NCBI RefSeq assembly: GCF_000969985.1
Contig: NZ_CP009526.1
Span: forward strand, 2,170,001 to 2,234,000
Origin: Methanosarcina barkeri str. Wiesmoor
Lineage (GTDB): Archaea > Halobacteriota > Methanosarcinia > Methanosarcinales > Methanosarcinaceae
Direction of reading: 5' to 3'
DNA: 64,000 bases
Of the stretch, positions 16,843-24,939 are shown piece after piece. Under the pieces are notes generated by a model. That model saw nothing but the letters and a program-made list of their open reading frames with translations, made no database searches and was not told the origin of the DNA. How positions within the stretch are numbered: position 1 is the stretch's first letter; the number at the start of each line of letters is the position of its first letter. The position numbers and the translations under genes are program-made.

Positions 16843-17739
16843 ATGGATCTTGATTTCCTTGACAACAGCCTGCCTATTTTCGATGGTACCGTAACTCTGG
16901 GGTCTGTGCTAAAGTTTATACTTATTCTTTCTTTTTCAACCTTCCTTGCCAAAATTCTCTCACTTTATCTGCGCAGGTGTCTCAAAGATAGGGTCAGTAA
17001 GGATGCAGGTGAGACTATCATCAAAATCCTTTACTATGGCATGCTTACGATTGTGTTTTTTTCTAATTTACGTCTGATAGGAATTAATCCTTCAGGGTTT
17101 TTGCTGGCAGGTGGAGTAGCAGGTATTGTCCTTGGTTTTGCAAGCCAAAACATTGTGGGAAATCTGGTTTCGGGTTTTTTCCTTATGGTCGAAAGGCCCA
17201 TTAAAATAGGAGACCAGGTCCAAATCAGCGATGTATCGGGTTATGTCATAGATATCCGAATAATCTCCACCCTTATACGGACTTATGATGGGCTCCTTGT
17301 TCGCATCCCTAACCAGCAGGTCTTTACAACAAATATCACAAATATTGTAGGGCATCCTGTCCGAAGGTTTGAACACACAATCAGAATCCGCTATAGTGAC
17401 GATGCCAATGCCGCAATCTTTCTTATCAAAGACCTTATCGAAAAAGAGCCGTTTGCTCTCCTTAACCCTTCTCCTTCGGTTTTTGTAAACGAGCTTGGAG
17501 ACAGTTCGGTAAATATTACTGTAAGGATCTGGGCGCCTGTGAACGAATGGTTCGGGATAAAAACCAGAATTCTATGGGATATAAAACAGATTCTTGAAGA
17601 AAATGGCATAGAGATTCCTTTACCGCAGAGCGTAGTTCACATTCAGGCTGATTCGAAAAAAGTTCCTGAAGAACTGGTTGCGGTACCAGAAAAAGAAATA
17701 GAGAGTGTACTGAATTACGAAGAAAGAGTTTTAGCCTGA
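16843..17739 (+). CDS. mscS: Small-conductance mechanosensitive channel (MscS family), second copy
   Basis: 298 residues from ATG 16843; a GTG at 16828 would add five and overlap DUF432. N-terminal helices at about 20-40 and 60-80, then the pore helix GGVAGIVLGFASQNIVGNLV with the downstream VERPIKIGDQVQI typical of MscS. The beta domain contains RIPNQQVFTTNITN. It is shorter than the copy at 11995-13068 and only distantly similar outside the pore, so this is not a recent duplication. It is coupled to DUF432. The stop is followed at once by 16-bp tandem repeats. Confidence 0.92.
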   Translation: MDLDFLDNSLPIFDGTVTLGSVLKFILILSFSTFLAKILSLYLRRCLKDRVSKDAGETIIKILYYGMLTIVFFSNLRLIGINPSGFLLAGGVAGIVLGFASQNIVGNLVSGFFLMVERPIKIGDQVQISDVSGYVIDIRIISTLIRTYDGLLVRIPNQQVFTTNITNIVGHPVRRFEHTIRIRYSDDANAAIFLIKDLIEKEPFALLNPSPSVFVNELGDSSVNITVRIWAPVNEWFGIKTRILWDIKQILEENGIEIPLPQSVVHIQADSKKVPEELVAVPEKEIESVLNYEERVLA

Positions 17740-17740
17740 G

Positions 17741-17915
17741 CAACCTGTTACTGAATAAACCTGTTACTGAATAAACCTGTTAGTTAGTAAACCTGTTAGT
17801 TAGTAAACCTGTTACTGAATAAGCCTGTTACTGAATAAACCTGTTACTGAATAAACCTGTTACTGAATAAACCTGTTACTGAATAAACCTGTTACTGAAT
17901 AAACCTATTACACAG
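17741..17915. repeat. 16-bp tandem repeat after mscS, about 11 copies
   Basis: The unit AACCTGTTACTGAATA is repeated with two variant copies (GTTAGTTAGTAAACCT). It begins right after the mscS stop codon. There are no spacers. It could form a long structured 3' end or be replication slippage. Confidence 0.9.
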
Positions 17916-17997
17916 ACAGGTTTACTCAAATATTTTTAGATTTTCGAAATAAAAAAGAGTTGTAACCGAAATAAAGCAACCTATTATTATTAAAGAA

Positions 17998-18086
17998 ATC
18001 AATGAGATTAATGAAACCAATGAGATTAATGAAACCAATGAGATTAATGAAACCAATGAGATTAATGAGATTAATGAAATCAATGG
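17998..18086. repeat. 18-bp tandem repeat before the oligopeptidase gene
   Basis: A unit of type AATGAGATTAATGAAACC is repeated about four times, with degenerate ends (ATTAATGAGATTAATGAAATC). It lies 75-160 bp upstream of the ATG at 18160. It does not contain an obvious TATA box. Confidence 0.85.
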
Positions 18087-18159
18087 TCATTAAATCAACT
18101 CTGATAGAAGAAGAATAACAGAGAAATATTTTGATATTACACCAGAGGATAGCGGTCTT

Positions 18160-20028
18160 ATGAAACTGAAAAATGACGCAGGAAGTGAATATACTTCCGA
18201 AGTGCTTGATTCCAGTAAGGTTCCAACAGAATGGAACGATGCATATCTTTTCAGCAGCAGAGAAGAGGCTTCAAAAGAGCTTGAGAGACTAAAAAATGGG
18301 ACACAGGAAATAAACGAAACTTTCCGCCCGAAATTTGAAAAATTGTCCGGGCCTGTTGTGCTTGAGTATCTGGAAACCGAAAAGGCTTATTCAAAATCGA
18401 TTGATGTCCTGTATACTTATGCATATACTCAGCTCAGTAAAAATGTGAATGAATCATTTCTTATTTCTCTGCTTGGAAATGTTCAGGACCTGCTTACTGA
18501 ATATAAGAAAGCCACAGCCTTTGCAACCGTAAAATTGACCTCGCTCGGGAGGGATGAATGGGACAGGTTCTTTTCCGAAGAACCCGGACTTGAGGCTTAC
18601 AGGGCCTATCTTGAAGCTAATTATATGAGATTTATAGAGCACAGGCCAAGGGATGAGGCCCAGGCTGCGTATCTTGCAGAGCTTGAAAACCAGCGCATGA
18701 AACTGGAAACTGAAGCGCTTTCCGAAATCACGAATAAGGTTACAAAGGCGGGAGAAATCACGCTTGAGAACGGAGAGAAGTTTTCTGTCAATTCCCAGTC
18801 CTACGGTACTTTACTATCAACAGACCCAAGCCGGAAAAACAGGAAAAACTGTTATGATAAGAGGTTCTACCACCTGATTAACGAATCCGATTCCATGGCG
18901 TCCCTCTATTCCAAAAAAGCCCAGCTTGATGACCTTGTTGCCAGAGAGTTGAATTATACGGATTTCTATGACTACAGCCTGTATAACCTCTATCTTACCC
19001 ATGCTCAGGTTGAGGAAATGAATACCGTTTTCAAGCAGGAGAAAGAGGTTTTTGAGGCCTACAATGAGTTCAGAAAGAAAAAGCTCGAGCTTGATGTGCT
19101 CAAACCATATGACCTTATTCTGCAGCTGACGAACCAGCCTGGAAAGAAATATGCTTACGTAGATGCTCTGCAAGAGATTCAGAAATCCTATTCCAGGATG
19201 GACCCCAACTTCAAAGAAATCTTTCTAAAAATGGTCACTGGCGGTTTCATAGACGTATACCCTGATCCTGAGCATGGAAAACAGCCAGGAGGTTATTGCA
19301 CCGATTCATGTGCCCTGAAAGCTCCGCCTCTGATCTTTATGAACTATGACGGCCTTATCAGGGACCAGAAAACTTTAACCCACGAGATGGGACATGCCAT
19401 TAATTTCTACCTCATGGGCAATTCCGTAGACTATCTTTACTGCACAGGTACGATCTATGAAATGGAAATTCCTTCCACTTTCAATGAAGAGCTGTTTGTT
19501 GATTACGTTGTCGAAAACTCAGATAGAGATACCGCAGTTGCCGTACTCTCTCAGCAGATCGATGATTACCAGAACTTCTTTACCAGGCAGCCCTTGATTA
19601 CGGAATTCGAATATAAAGCACACCGGCTCTGTGCAGAAAAAGAAACGGTAAGCGGAGCAGAACTTAATGCTATCTGGACCGACCTTTCTAAAGAATACAG
19701 GAGCCGCTCAGTTGATTATTACCCTGAAGATTCCGCGGAATGGACGTATATCAACCATATCTATCTGACAAGCAACTATTATACCTTCAACTACGCGGTT
19801 TCAAAGGCAATAACTCTCGCTCTCTTCAAACAGTACAGGGAAGATCCAGACGCTTTTAACAAAAAATATATCGCGTATCTCTCGGCAGGCTCGACAATGC
19901 CTCCTGAAGAAAAACTCAAGGAATACTTCGGGATCAAAATCGACAGGCAGCTCTTTGAAGATGCGATGGATGTTGTTGAGTTGAGGATTCAGGAATTGTA
20001 TAAACTGGCAAGGGAAAGAGAATTCTGA
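18160..20028 (+). CDS. pepF: M3-family oligoendopeptidase (PepF-like)
   Basis: 622 residues. A zinc metallopeptidase with HEMGH at 408-412 and the downstream glutamate in the EMEIPSTFNEELFVDY block (the third ligand in M3 peptidases). N-terminal half helical, typical of the oligoendopeptidase F / thimet fold, which admits only short peptides. It cleaves cytosolic oligopeptides. There is no signal peptide. Upstream is a 130-bp AT-rich leader with tandem repeats. No operon partner is visible. Confidence 0.92.
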   Translation: MKLKNDAGSEYTSEVLDSSKVPTEWNDAYLFSSREEASKELERLKNGTQEINETFRPKFEKLSGPVVLEYLETEKAYSKSIDVLYTYAYTQLSKNVNESFLISLLGNVQDLLTEYKKATAFATVKLTSLGRDEWDRFFSEEPGLEAYRAYLEANYMRFIEHRPRDEAQAAYLAELENQRMKLETEALSEITNKVTKAGEITLENGEKFSVNSQSYGTLLSTDPSRKNRKNCYDKRFYHLINESDSMASLYSKKAQLDDLVARELNYTDFYDYSLYNLYLTHAQVEEMNTVFKQEKEVFEAYNEFRKKKLELDVLKPYDLILQLTNQPGKKYAYVDALQEIQKSYSRMDPNFKEIFLKMVTGGFIDVYPDPEHGKQPGGYCTDSCALKAPPLIFMNYDGLIRDQKTLTHEMGHAINFYLMGNSVDYLYCTGTIYEMEIPSTFNEELFVDYVVENSDRDTAVAVLSQQIDDYQNFFTRQPLITEFEYKAHRLCAEKETVSGAELNAIWTDLSKEYRSRSVDYYPEDSAEWTYINHIYLTSNYYTFNYAVSKAITLALFKQYREDPDAFNKKYIAYLSAGSTMPPEEKLKEYFGIKIDRQLFEDAMDVVELRIQELYKLAREREF

Positions 20029-20079
20029 AAGGTATTCTGGAGAGGAAAGTCTTGAAAAGAGGATAACCTGAGGATCTAT

Positions 20080-20281
20080 ATGCTACTGAAGACCAGAGAG
20101 TTAGCTCATTACCTTGTAGGAAAAACTAAAAATTTAGATTTTGTTAGCATTCTTTATGGGATCCAGAGGTTTGACTCTCTAGAAATTAGGCAAAAGATTT
20201 TCAAGATTTTATATTCTAATTGGAAAAATTTAGGATTTTCTAAGGGGATTCTTGCATTACATGAAACAAAACGCCAAGTAA
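20080..20281 (+). pseudogene. Frameshifted C-terminal remnant of a cas1-like gene
   Basis: The first about 65 codons (RELAHYLVGKTKNLDF, RFDSLEIRQKIFKI, SNWKNLGFSKG) read like the C-terminal helical end of archaeal Cas1 as I remember it. After GFSKG one extra base shifts the frame; restoring it gives LHYMKQNAK, which continues the same family motif, before a stop at 20279-20281. The frame opens immediately after the peptidase gene with no promoter. No repeat-spacer array and no other cas gene is nearby. The family assignment is from memory and should be checked. Confidence 0.5.
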
Positions 20282-20407
20282 ATCAAAGTTGTGCTGGCGC
20301 AGCCCGCAGCAAGTTAGCGAGGTATTCGACTGAAATAAATTGGTACTTTATCCGGTTTCATTTGCACTCGACTAACATACTAAAAGTGACTATGTATATT
20401 ATTACAC

Positions 20408-20538
20408 GAGCCTATCCCGAAACTCAGAATTGCTTCTCATAATATCGTATTCTGGATTCTCGATAGAGCTTCTGATCCTGAAAAATAATTCTGAAACTCT
20501 TACTGATGTAAGAATAAAATAGGTTTTGGGATAGGATC
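20408..20538. mobile_element. Dispersed GAGCCTATCCC element, copy A
   Basis: It begins GAGCCTATCCCGAAAC and ends with TTTTGGGATAGGATC, an inverted end. It contains GATCCTGAAAAATAATTCTG, comparable with the 22554-22830 copy. There is no coding frame. See also 26875-27019 and 54949-55080. Confidence 0.6.
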
Positions 20539-20564
20539 CACAAATATAGATAGAGCCTATATTC

Positions 20565-20825
20565 GGCAGGTCGACATTTAATTTTTAATGATTTTTGATG
20601 ACAACGATTTTGGAATCTAAGGCTTCATGGTTGTGTGGAACTATAAGGTTTACATATACCAACTATTAATCCTTCATATTAAACTTTAATGAAAAAATGA
20701 CTCAGTGTTTGTATATGTCGTGAGAGTCAAGCCACAAGTTAATCAACTTCAAACTTTATATATTGTTAATTAATATTCTGAAACAGTATCGAAAAAAATG
20801 TTTTAATTTATAATGTCGACCTGCC
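20565..20825. mobile_element. 261-bp element with GGCAGGTCGACATT inverted ends
   Basis: The left end GGCAGGTCGACATT is repeated exactly as the reverse complement of the right end (AATGTCGACCTGCC); similarity continues into AT-rich DNA. There is no coding frame inside, so it is a MITE-like element. Its flanks (GAGCCTAT on the left, ATAGGATAG on the right) suggest insertion into a copy of the GAGCCTATCCC family. Confidence 0.65.
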
Positions 20826-21531
20826 AAAAATAGGATAGAGTATAATTTGTTAATAAATGACCAACGTGCTCACTCAGAATTAAAGACAGTTTTACAAATC
20901 TTTTATTTATTTAAAAAGTATTATATCCTAAAATATATTCTTTTTTAAGAAATGTAATAAGTATTTTATAGTAGGATAACTATAGTATGATTAATTCTCA
21001 GTTTTGAATTTGTCTTAAAATAATATTTTGATCTACAATGAAGATATAAATTATATTTTTACCTTAAAAAACAATAATAATAGACGGTAAATAGTTCAGA
21101 ATACAAATTAAAACCAGAATATTTAATAATTTAGTTTTTAGATACCGAGTATCTAATTAGCAGGAATAAGCATTATTTTTAAGGCCAATATGTGTATGTT
21201 TTTGGGAAAATATACAGTCTAAATTGAATATTGACATTACTAATTATCCGATTGTAGATTGGTTTGAATTTTAAGACAGACTCTTAGAACTAGTTTGCTG
21301 TAGAATATTTGGATTATTACTTTGACACCAATACAGTATGGTAACTGATTTGATCATCGTAGTAAATAAAGCTGTGTTTGCGTCATAAACAACCATGCTT
21401 TAGAAAGAAGTATGATTTGTTGATTTAAAAAGGCAGTAAAAACATCCGAAGTTTCACTTTACATCCTAGCTGAAGTTAGGATATTTATGACTCTTCACTC
21501 CCGATATAGTAAACTAAAAGGAGAAAACAAA
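20826..21531. other. AT-rich intergenic region and leader of the histidine decarboxylase gene
   Basis: About 700 bp with very low GC and no gene. It precedes the hdcA-like gene. TTGATTTAAAAAGGC (21420-21434) could be a TATA region, giving a leader of about 75 nt. The ribosome-binding site AAAAGGAG (21516-21523) lies 8 nt before the ATG. Confidence 0.4.
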
Positions 21532-22536
21532 ATGCAAAAATATGAATATGATCCCAAGTGGGTTATTAACAATGCGATTTCTAGCGAAAGAGAATTTTGT
21601 ACCGGATATCAAAATCCCGGGGCTTCTGGGAATGGATATGTTACGACTATTAAGCTTTCAACTGGATTAGTTGATATAACTCCTTGGGAAAAAGTACAAG
21701 CCATGAGCGAACACGAAGTAATTAAATTTGATAGAGGGTGTTCCAATATTGTATCGTATGATAGATGTGAGTGTAACGATGCTTATATTGGTGCAATTAA
21801 CATGTTGACTGCGTCATCTTTCAGTGGTTTACAAGGTGTTATATGGGGATATGATATAGCAGTTGTTGAAAACTTAAGAAGTAGAAAATTATATGATCAG
21901 AAATGGCCCTCTGGTGATCCAAATTCAGAATATTCAACTCCTGTATATAGTATTGAACCTCTATTAAATGCAACAGAAAGGCTTTTTGGTCATGCAGAGC
22001 CGGGTAAACGGCGTTTTAATCCAATTCCAGGTTCAATGGTTGTTTGTGCAAATAAGAGTGCTACAAGTGATCCTTCTTCTGATGTAAAAGAAGGATGGGC
22101 ATTTTCAGTTATATCATTGGCTATTTTAGAAAATCGTAACTCTGGATCAAACTTGTTTATTGAAGATTGTGATATTATTGATATCAATAATCCCGATGGT
22201 ACAAGAAAAACAAAAGAAGATGTAAAAGCAATGCTAGATACCACATTAAGAAAAGTAACTGAATGTACAGTTCTTTGTGGCCTTGATCAACATATAAAAT
22301 ATAAAGAGATATTCATCGGGTATAAAGTAATAAAATTTAATGAAAAACAGGTTGGGTGTGCATTAGCATGTGCTCCTTATGTGACGCTAGCAAGGAATGC
22401 CGTTCCGCAGGGAATGAAACCATCAAAATTAACTGACATGAATATTAGTCAGTGGGAAAATGCCCTTAACTTACAGCCGCTTGAAAAAATTGAAAAATCA
22501 AAGATTGGAATCTTAGGCATGGGAGTTTTAGACTAA
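21532..22536 (+). CDS. hdcA: Pyruvoyl-dependent histidine decarboxylase (proenzyme)
   Basis: 334 residues. Closely follows the layout of the Lactobacillus 30a pyruvoyl enzyme that converts histidine to histamine and CO2. GYQNPGASGNGYVT (26-38) matches its N-terminal block. The self-cleavage site is TASSF, with Ser95-Ser96 as the expected cut giving a beta chain and a pyruvoyl-capped alpha chain. Active-site counterparts are visible: Tyr76-Asp77 and Glu80 (SYDRCE), Phe97, Phe209 and Glu211 (FIED). PGSMVVCANK (166-175) is also conserved. I chose ATG 21532, not the frame opening at 21487, because of the AAAAGGAG ribosome-binding site. No hdcB maturation gene and no histidine/histamine antiporter are nearby, unlike bacterial clusters. 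Family identification is strong; the substrate is inferred. Confidence 0.9.
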   Translation: MQKYEYDPKWVINNAISSEREFCTGYQNPGASGNGYVTTIKLSTGLVDITPWEKVQAMSEHEVIKFDRGCSNIVSYDRCECNDAYIGAINMLTASSFSGLQGVIWGYDIAVVENLRSRKLYDQKWPSGDPNSEYSTPVYSIEPLLNATERLFGHAEPGKRRFNPIPGSMVVCANKSATSDPSSDVKEGWAFSVISLAILENRNSGSNLFIEDCDIIDINNPDGTRKTKEDVKAMLDTTLRKVTECTVLCGLDQHIKYKEIFIGYKVIKFNEKQVGCALACAPYVTLARNAVPQGMKPSKLTDMNISQWENALNLQPLEKIEKSKIGILGMGVLD

Positions 22537-22553
22537 CCAACTTATTAGAAAAT

Positions 22554-22830
22554 GAGCCTATCCCATAACTCAAAACTGCTTCTACGAATATGAAATTAAG
22601 AATAATCAATGAGTTTCTGATCACAGAAAATAGTTCTGAAATTCTTATCAGTTTTGATTATAAAGCTGGTTTTTTGGGGACAGTGTGCTAATATTTCTGT
22701 AAAATCACAAATATCAAGAAATTACTGGATAGAAAATTCCATATCGGAATGTCAACTTTCTCCATAGTACTCAAAAACTTGATTTCAAATTTACAGCAAA
22801 TTTGAAACACTGCCGTTTTGGGATGAGCTC
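22554..22830. mobile_element. Dispersed GAGCCTATCCC element, copy B (about 277 bp)
   Basis: Left end GAGCCTATCCCATAAC at 22554; right end GTTTTGGGATGAGCTC at 22815-22830 is the inverted counterpart. No coding capacity. The size is larger than the other copies, so it may be two fused copies. Confidence 0.5.
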
Positions 22831-23198
22831 AATAACAATCTAGCCTGAAAATAAACATGATCGATATCCATTTTCATTAAGAAGTCATACCAAAAATCAA
22901 AATCATGCGTCTTCGGTTAAGTGAAGAATCGTGACAAATTGCGTCAATTTCCTCAACATTTGTCAAATATTTTACTAAATTATGAGCTGGAACAGTGTAT
23001 CTATTTCATGTAAAGAGGTCAAAATTAGGGCCAGCTTCTAGTGCAAAATCGATATATTCAGGCAAGAAAATTCCTTAACCGATGACCAATGAAATCAAAA
23101 TTAATTATCTAAATCCATATTCGGAATACTCAATTAATTGAGTGCAAAAAGAACCCGATCAGGCTGGCCCAAATCTCAGTTCTAAAAGGAGTTTTAGT
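22831..23198. promoter_or_regulatory. Leader region of the C69 peptidase gene with a 16-bp palindrome
   Basis: ACTCAATTAATTGAGT at 23128-23143 is a perfect palindrome, 55 bp before the proposed ATG; it may be an operator. A ribosome-binding site AAAAGGAG occurs at 23184-23191. No gene is seen in the rest. Confidence 0.45.
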
Positions 23199-24884
23199 AT
23201 GTGCACAACAATAATCATTGGTAAGAAAGCATCCAAAGACGGTTCGGTAATCATTGCTCATTCTGACGATTTCTTAGGGGATGCAAGAGTTATTAGTGTT
23301 CCTTCATTTAACCTGGAAAATCGAAATGTGTATTATGATAATGCCTCTTTTGGACTCAATAAAGCATATAATTCTACTGAAATACGCAGGTATATAGGAA
23401 AAGACAGAGGAGAGGGGTATGATACGAAAGATTATACTTCAAGTAAACCTCTGGGAGTTATACCTGGTTTTGGTAAAGATACATATGCCTATTTTGATTA
23501 TGAGTATGGAATAATTAATGAAAAAGGCTTAATGGTTGGTGAATGTACATGTGGGGCTAAAATACAGCCAGGGCCAGACCCAAAAAAAAGGATTTTTTAT
23601 AGTTCGGAACTTTCTAGAGTAGCTTTAGAAAGATGCACAAAAGCACGGGAAGCAGTGGAATTAATAGGTAAATTAATTTTTGAATATGGTTATTATGGCA
23701 CAGGTGAAACCTTATCACTTGGTGATGCCGACGAAGGCTGGGTCATGGAAATGTGCGCCTATGAAGAGGATGGTAATTCTGGTATCTGGGTAGCGCAACG
23801 TGTACCTGATGATGAGTTTTTTATTGCAGCCAATCAGTTTAGAATTAGGGATATTCACAAAAATAATGAAGACGATGGCAGTGATGAAAAGCTTTATTTC
23901 AATTCGTTAGATGAAAATGGAAACCTCAGAGACGATTTGTTATATTCTGCCAATCTTTTTAATGCTTGTCATAAAACAAATTGGATAGCTAGTGATGAAA
24001 AATGTATAGATTGGGCAGCAACTGTCAGCTATGGTGAGTATCTTCACCCCTATTATTCCTTACGTAGGGTATGGAGGGCTTTCTCTAAGGTTGCACCTTT
24101 ATCGAATCTGCCTTCGAGAGTAACTGATGGATATACCAAAGATTATCCTTTTTCTTTAAAACCAGAGAACAAATTGTCAATATTGGATGTCGCCAATGTG
24201 TTTAGAGATTTCTATGAAGGAACAGAATTTGATCTAACGATAGGGCCCGCTTCAGGTCCTTTTAGGAATCCTATTAGATATCAAAATAATCCTGATCAAG
24301 GAGATACTTATGATTTAAACGTATACAAGCCTGAAGGAGCGTGGGAGCGCCCACTGTCGAATCATCAATGTGGCGTTTTGTGGATTAATCAAGCTATAAA
24401 AGCAAAGGGCAATACGGAAGCTGTTTGCTGGATTGGCTTAGATAGACCATTTGCTAATTGTTTAATGCCCTTTTATTGTAAAATGGATAAGCTACCTAAA
24501 GAATTACAAACTATGAATTTATTAGATTTTCAGTTTAATGGTGACAGTGCATGGTGGGCATTTAATTTTGTGTCAAATTTTGTAAACTTGAATTTTCTTT
24601 ATATGATGCGGGAAGTAAAAGCATTGCAAGAAAGGTTTGAAACAAAAACGGAAAAGGATGTTATGGAAATACTTTCCAATGGAGATATGGATAAATTTGC
24701 CACCTATTGCACTGAAAATTTTCAAGAAGTAGTGAAACAATGGTGGAGTTTAGCCTCTTACCTAATTATCAAATACAGTAATGGTTGTATAACCACTGCT
24801 CCGGATTCAACTATGAAAAAAATTGATTATCCAAAAAATTGGCTAAAGGAAATTGGCTATTTTGATGGCCCTGTTGGATATTGA
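23199..24884 (+). CDS. C69-family peptidase / N-terminal-Cys amidohydrolase
   Basis: 561 residues. The protein begins MCTTIIIGKKASKDGSVIIA followed by HSDD, the N-terminal nucleophile motif of peptidase family C69 (dipeptidase A, secernin): after Met removal Cys2 becomes both nucleophile and amino group. This is why I start at ATG 23199 and not at the frame opening at 23142, which would bury the cysteine. Further family blocks are NEKGLMVGE, TGETLSLGDADEGWVMEMC and CVDWAATVSYGEY-like CIDWAATVSYGEY. The usual size is 470-560 residues. It hydrolyses dipeptides or other linear amides. It stands between hdcA and a metallopeptidase on the same strand, so release of histidine from peptides is a plausible role (inference). 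Confidence 0.88.
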   Translation: MCTTIIIGKKASKDGSVIIAHSDDFLGDARVISVPSFNLENRNVYYDNASFGLNKAYNSTEIRRYIGKDRGEGYDTKDYTSSKPLGVIPGFGKDTYAYFDYEYGIINEKGLMVGECTCGAKIQPGPDPKKRIFYSSELSRVALERCTKAREAVELIGKLIFEYGYYGTGETLSLGDADEGWVMEMCAYEEDGNSGIWVAQRVPDDEFFIAANQFRIRDIHKNNEDDGSDEKLYFNSLDENGNLRDDLLYSANLFNACHKTNWIASDEKCIDWAATVSYGEYLHPYYSLRRVWRAFSKVAPLSNLPSRVTDGYTKDYPFSLKPENKLSILDVANVFRDFYEGTEFDLTIGPASGPFRNPIRYQNNPDQGDTYDLNVYKPEGAWERPLSNHQCGVLWINQAIKAKGNTEAVCWIGLDRPFANCLMPFYCKMDKLPKELQTMNLLDFQFNGDSAWWAFNFVSNFVNLNFLYMMREVKALQERFETKTEKDVMEILSNGDMDKFATYCTENFQEVVKQWWSLASYLIIKYSNGCITTAPDSTMKKIDYPKNWLKEIGYFDGPVGY

Positions 24885-24939
24885 TATACTTACATGTTTT
24901 CAAATTACAAACCTAAAATAAATTTGAAGAGGAAAGATT

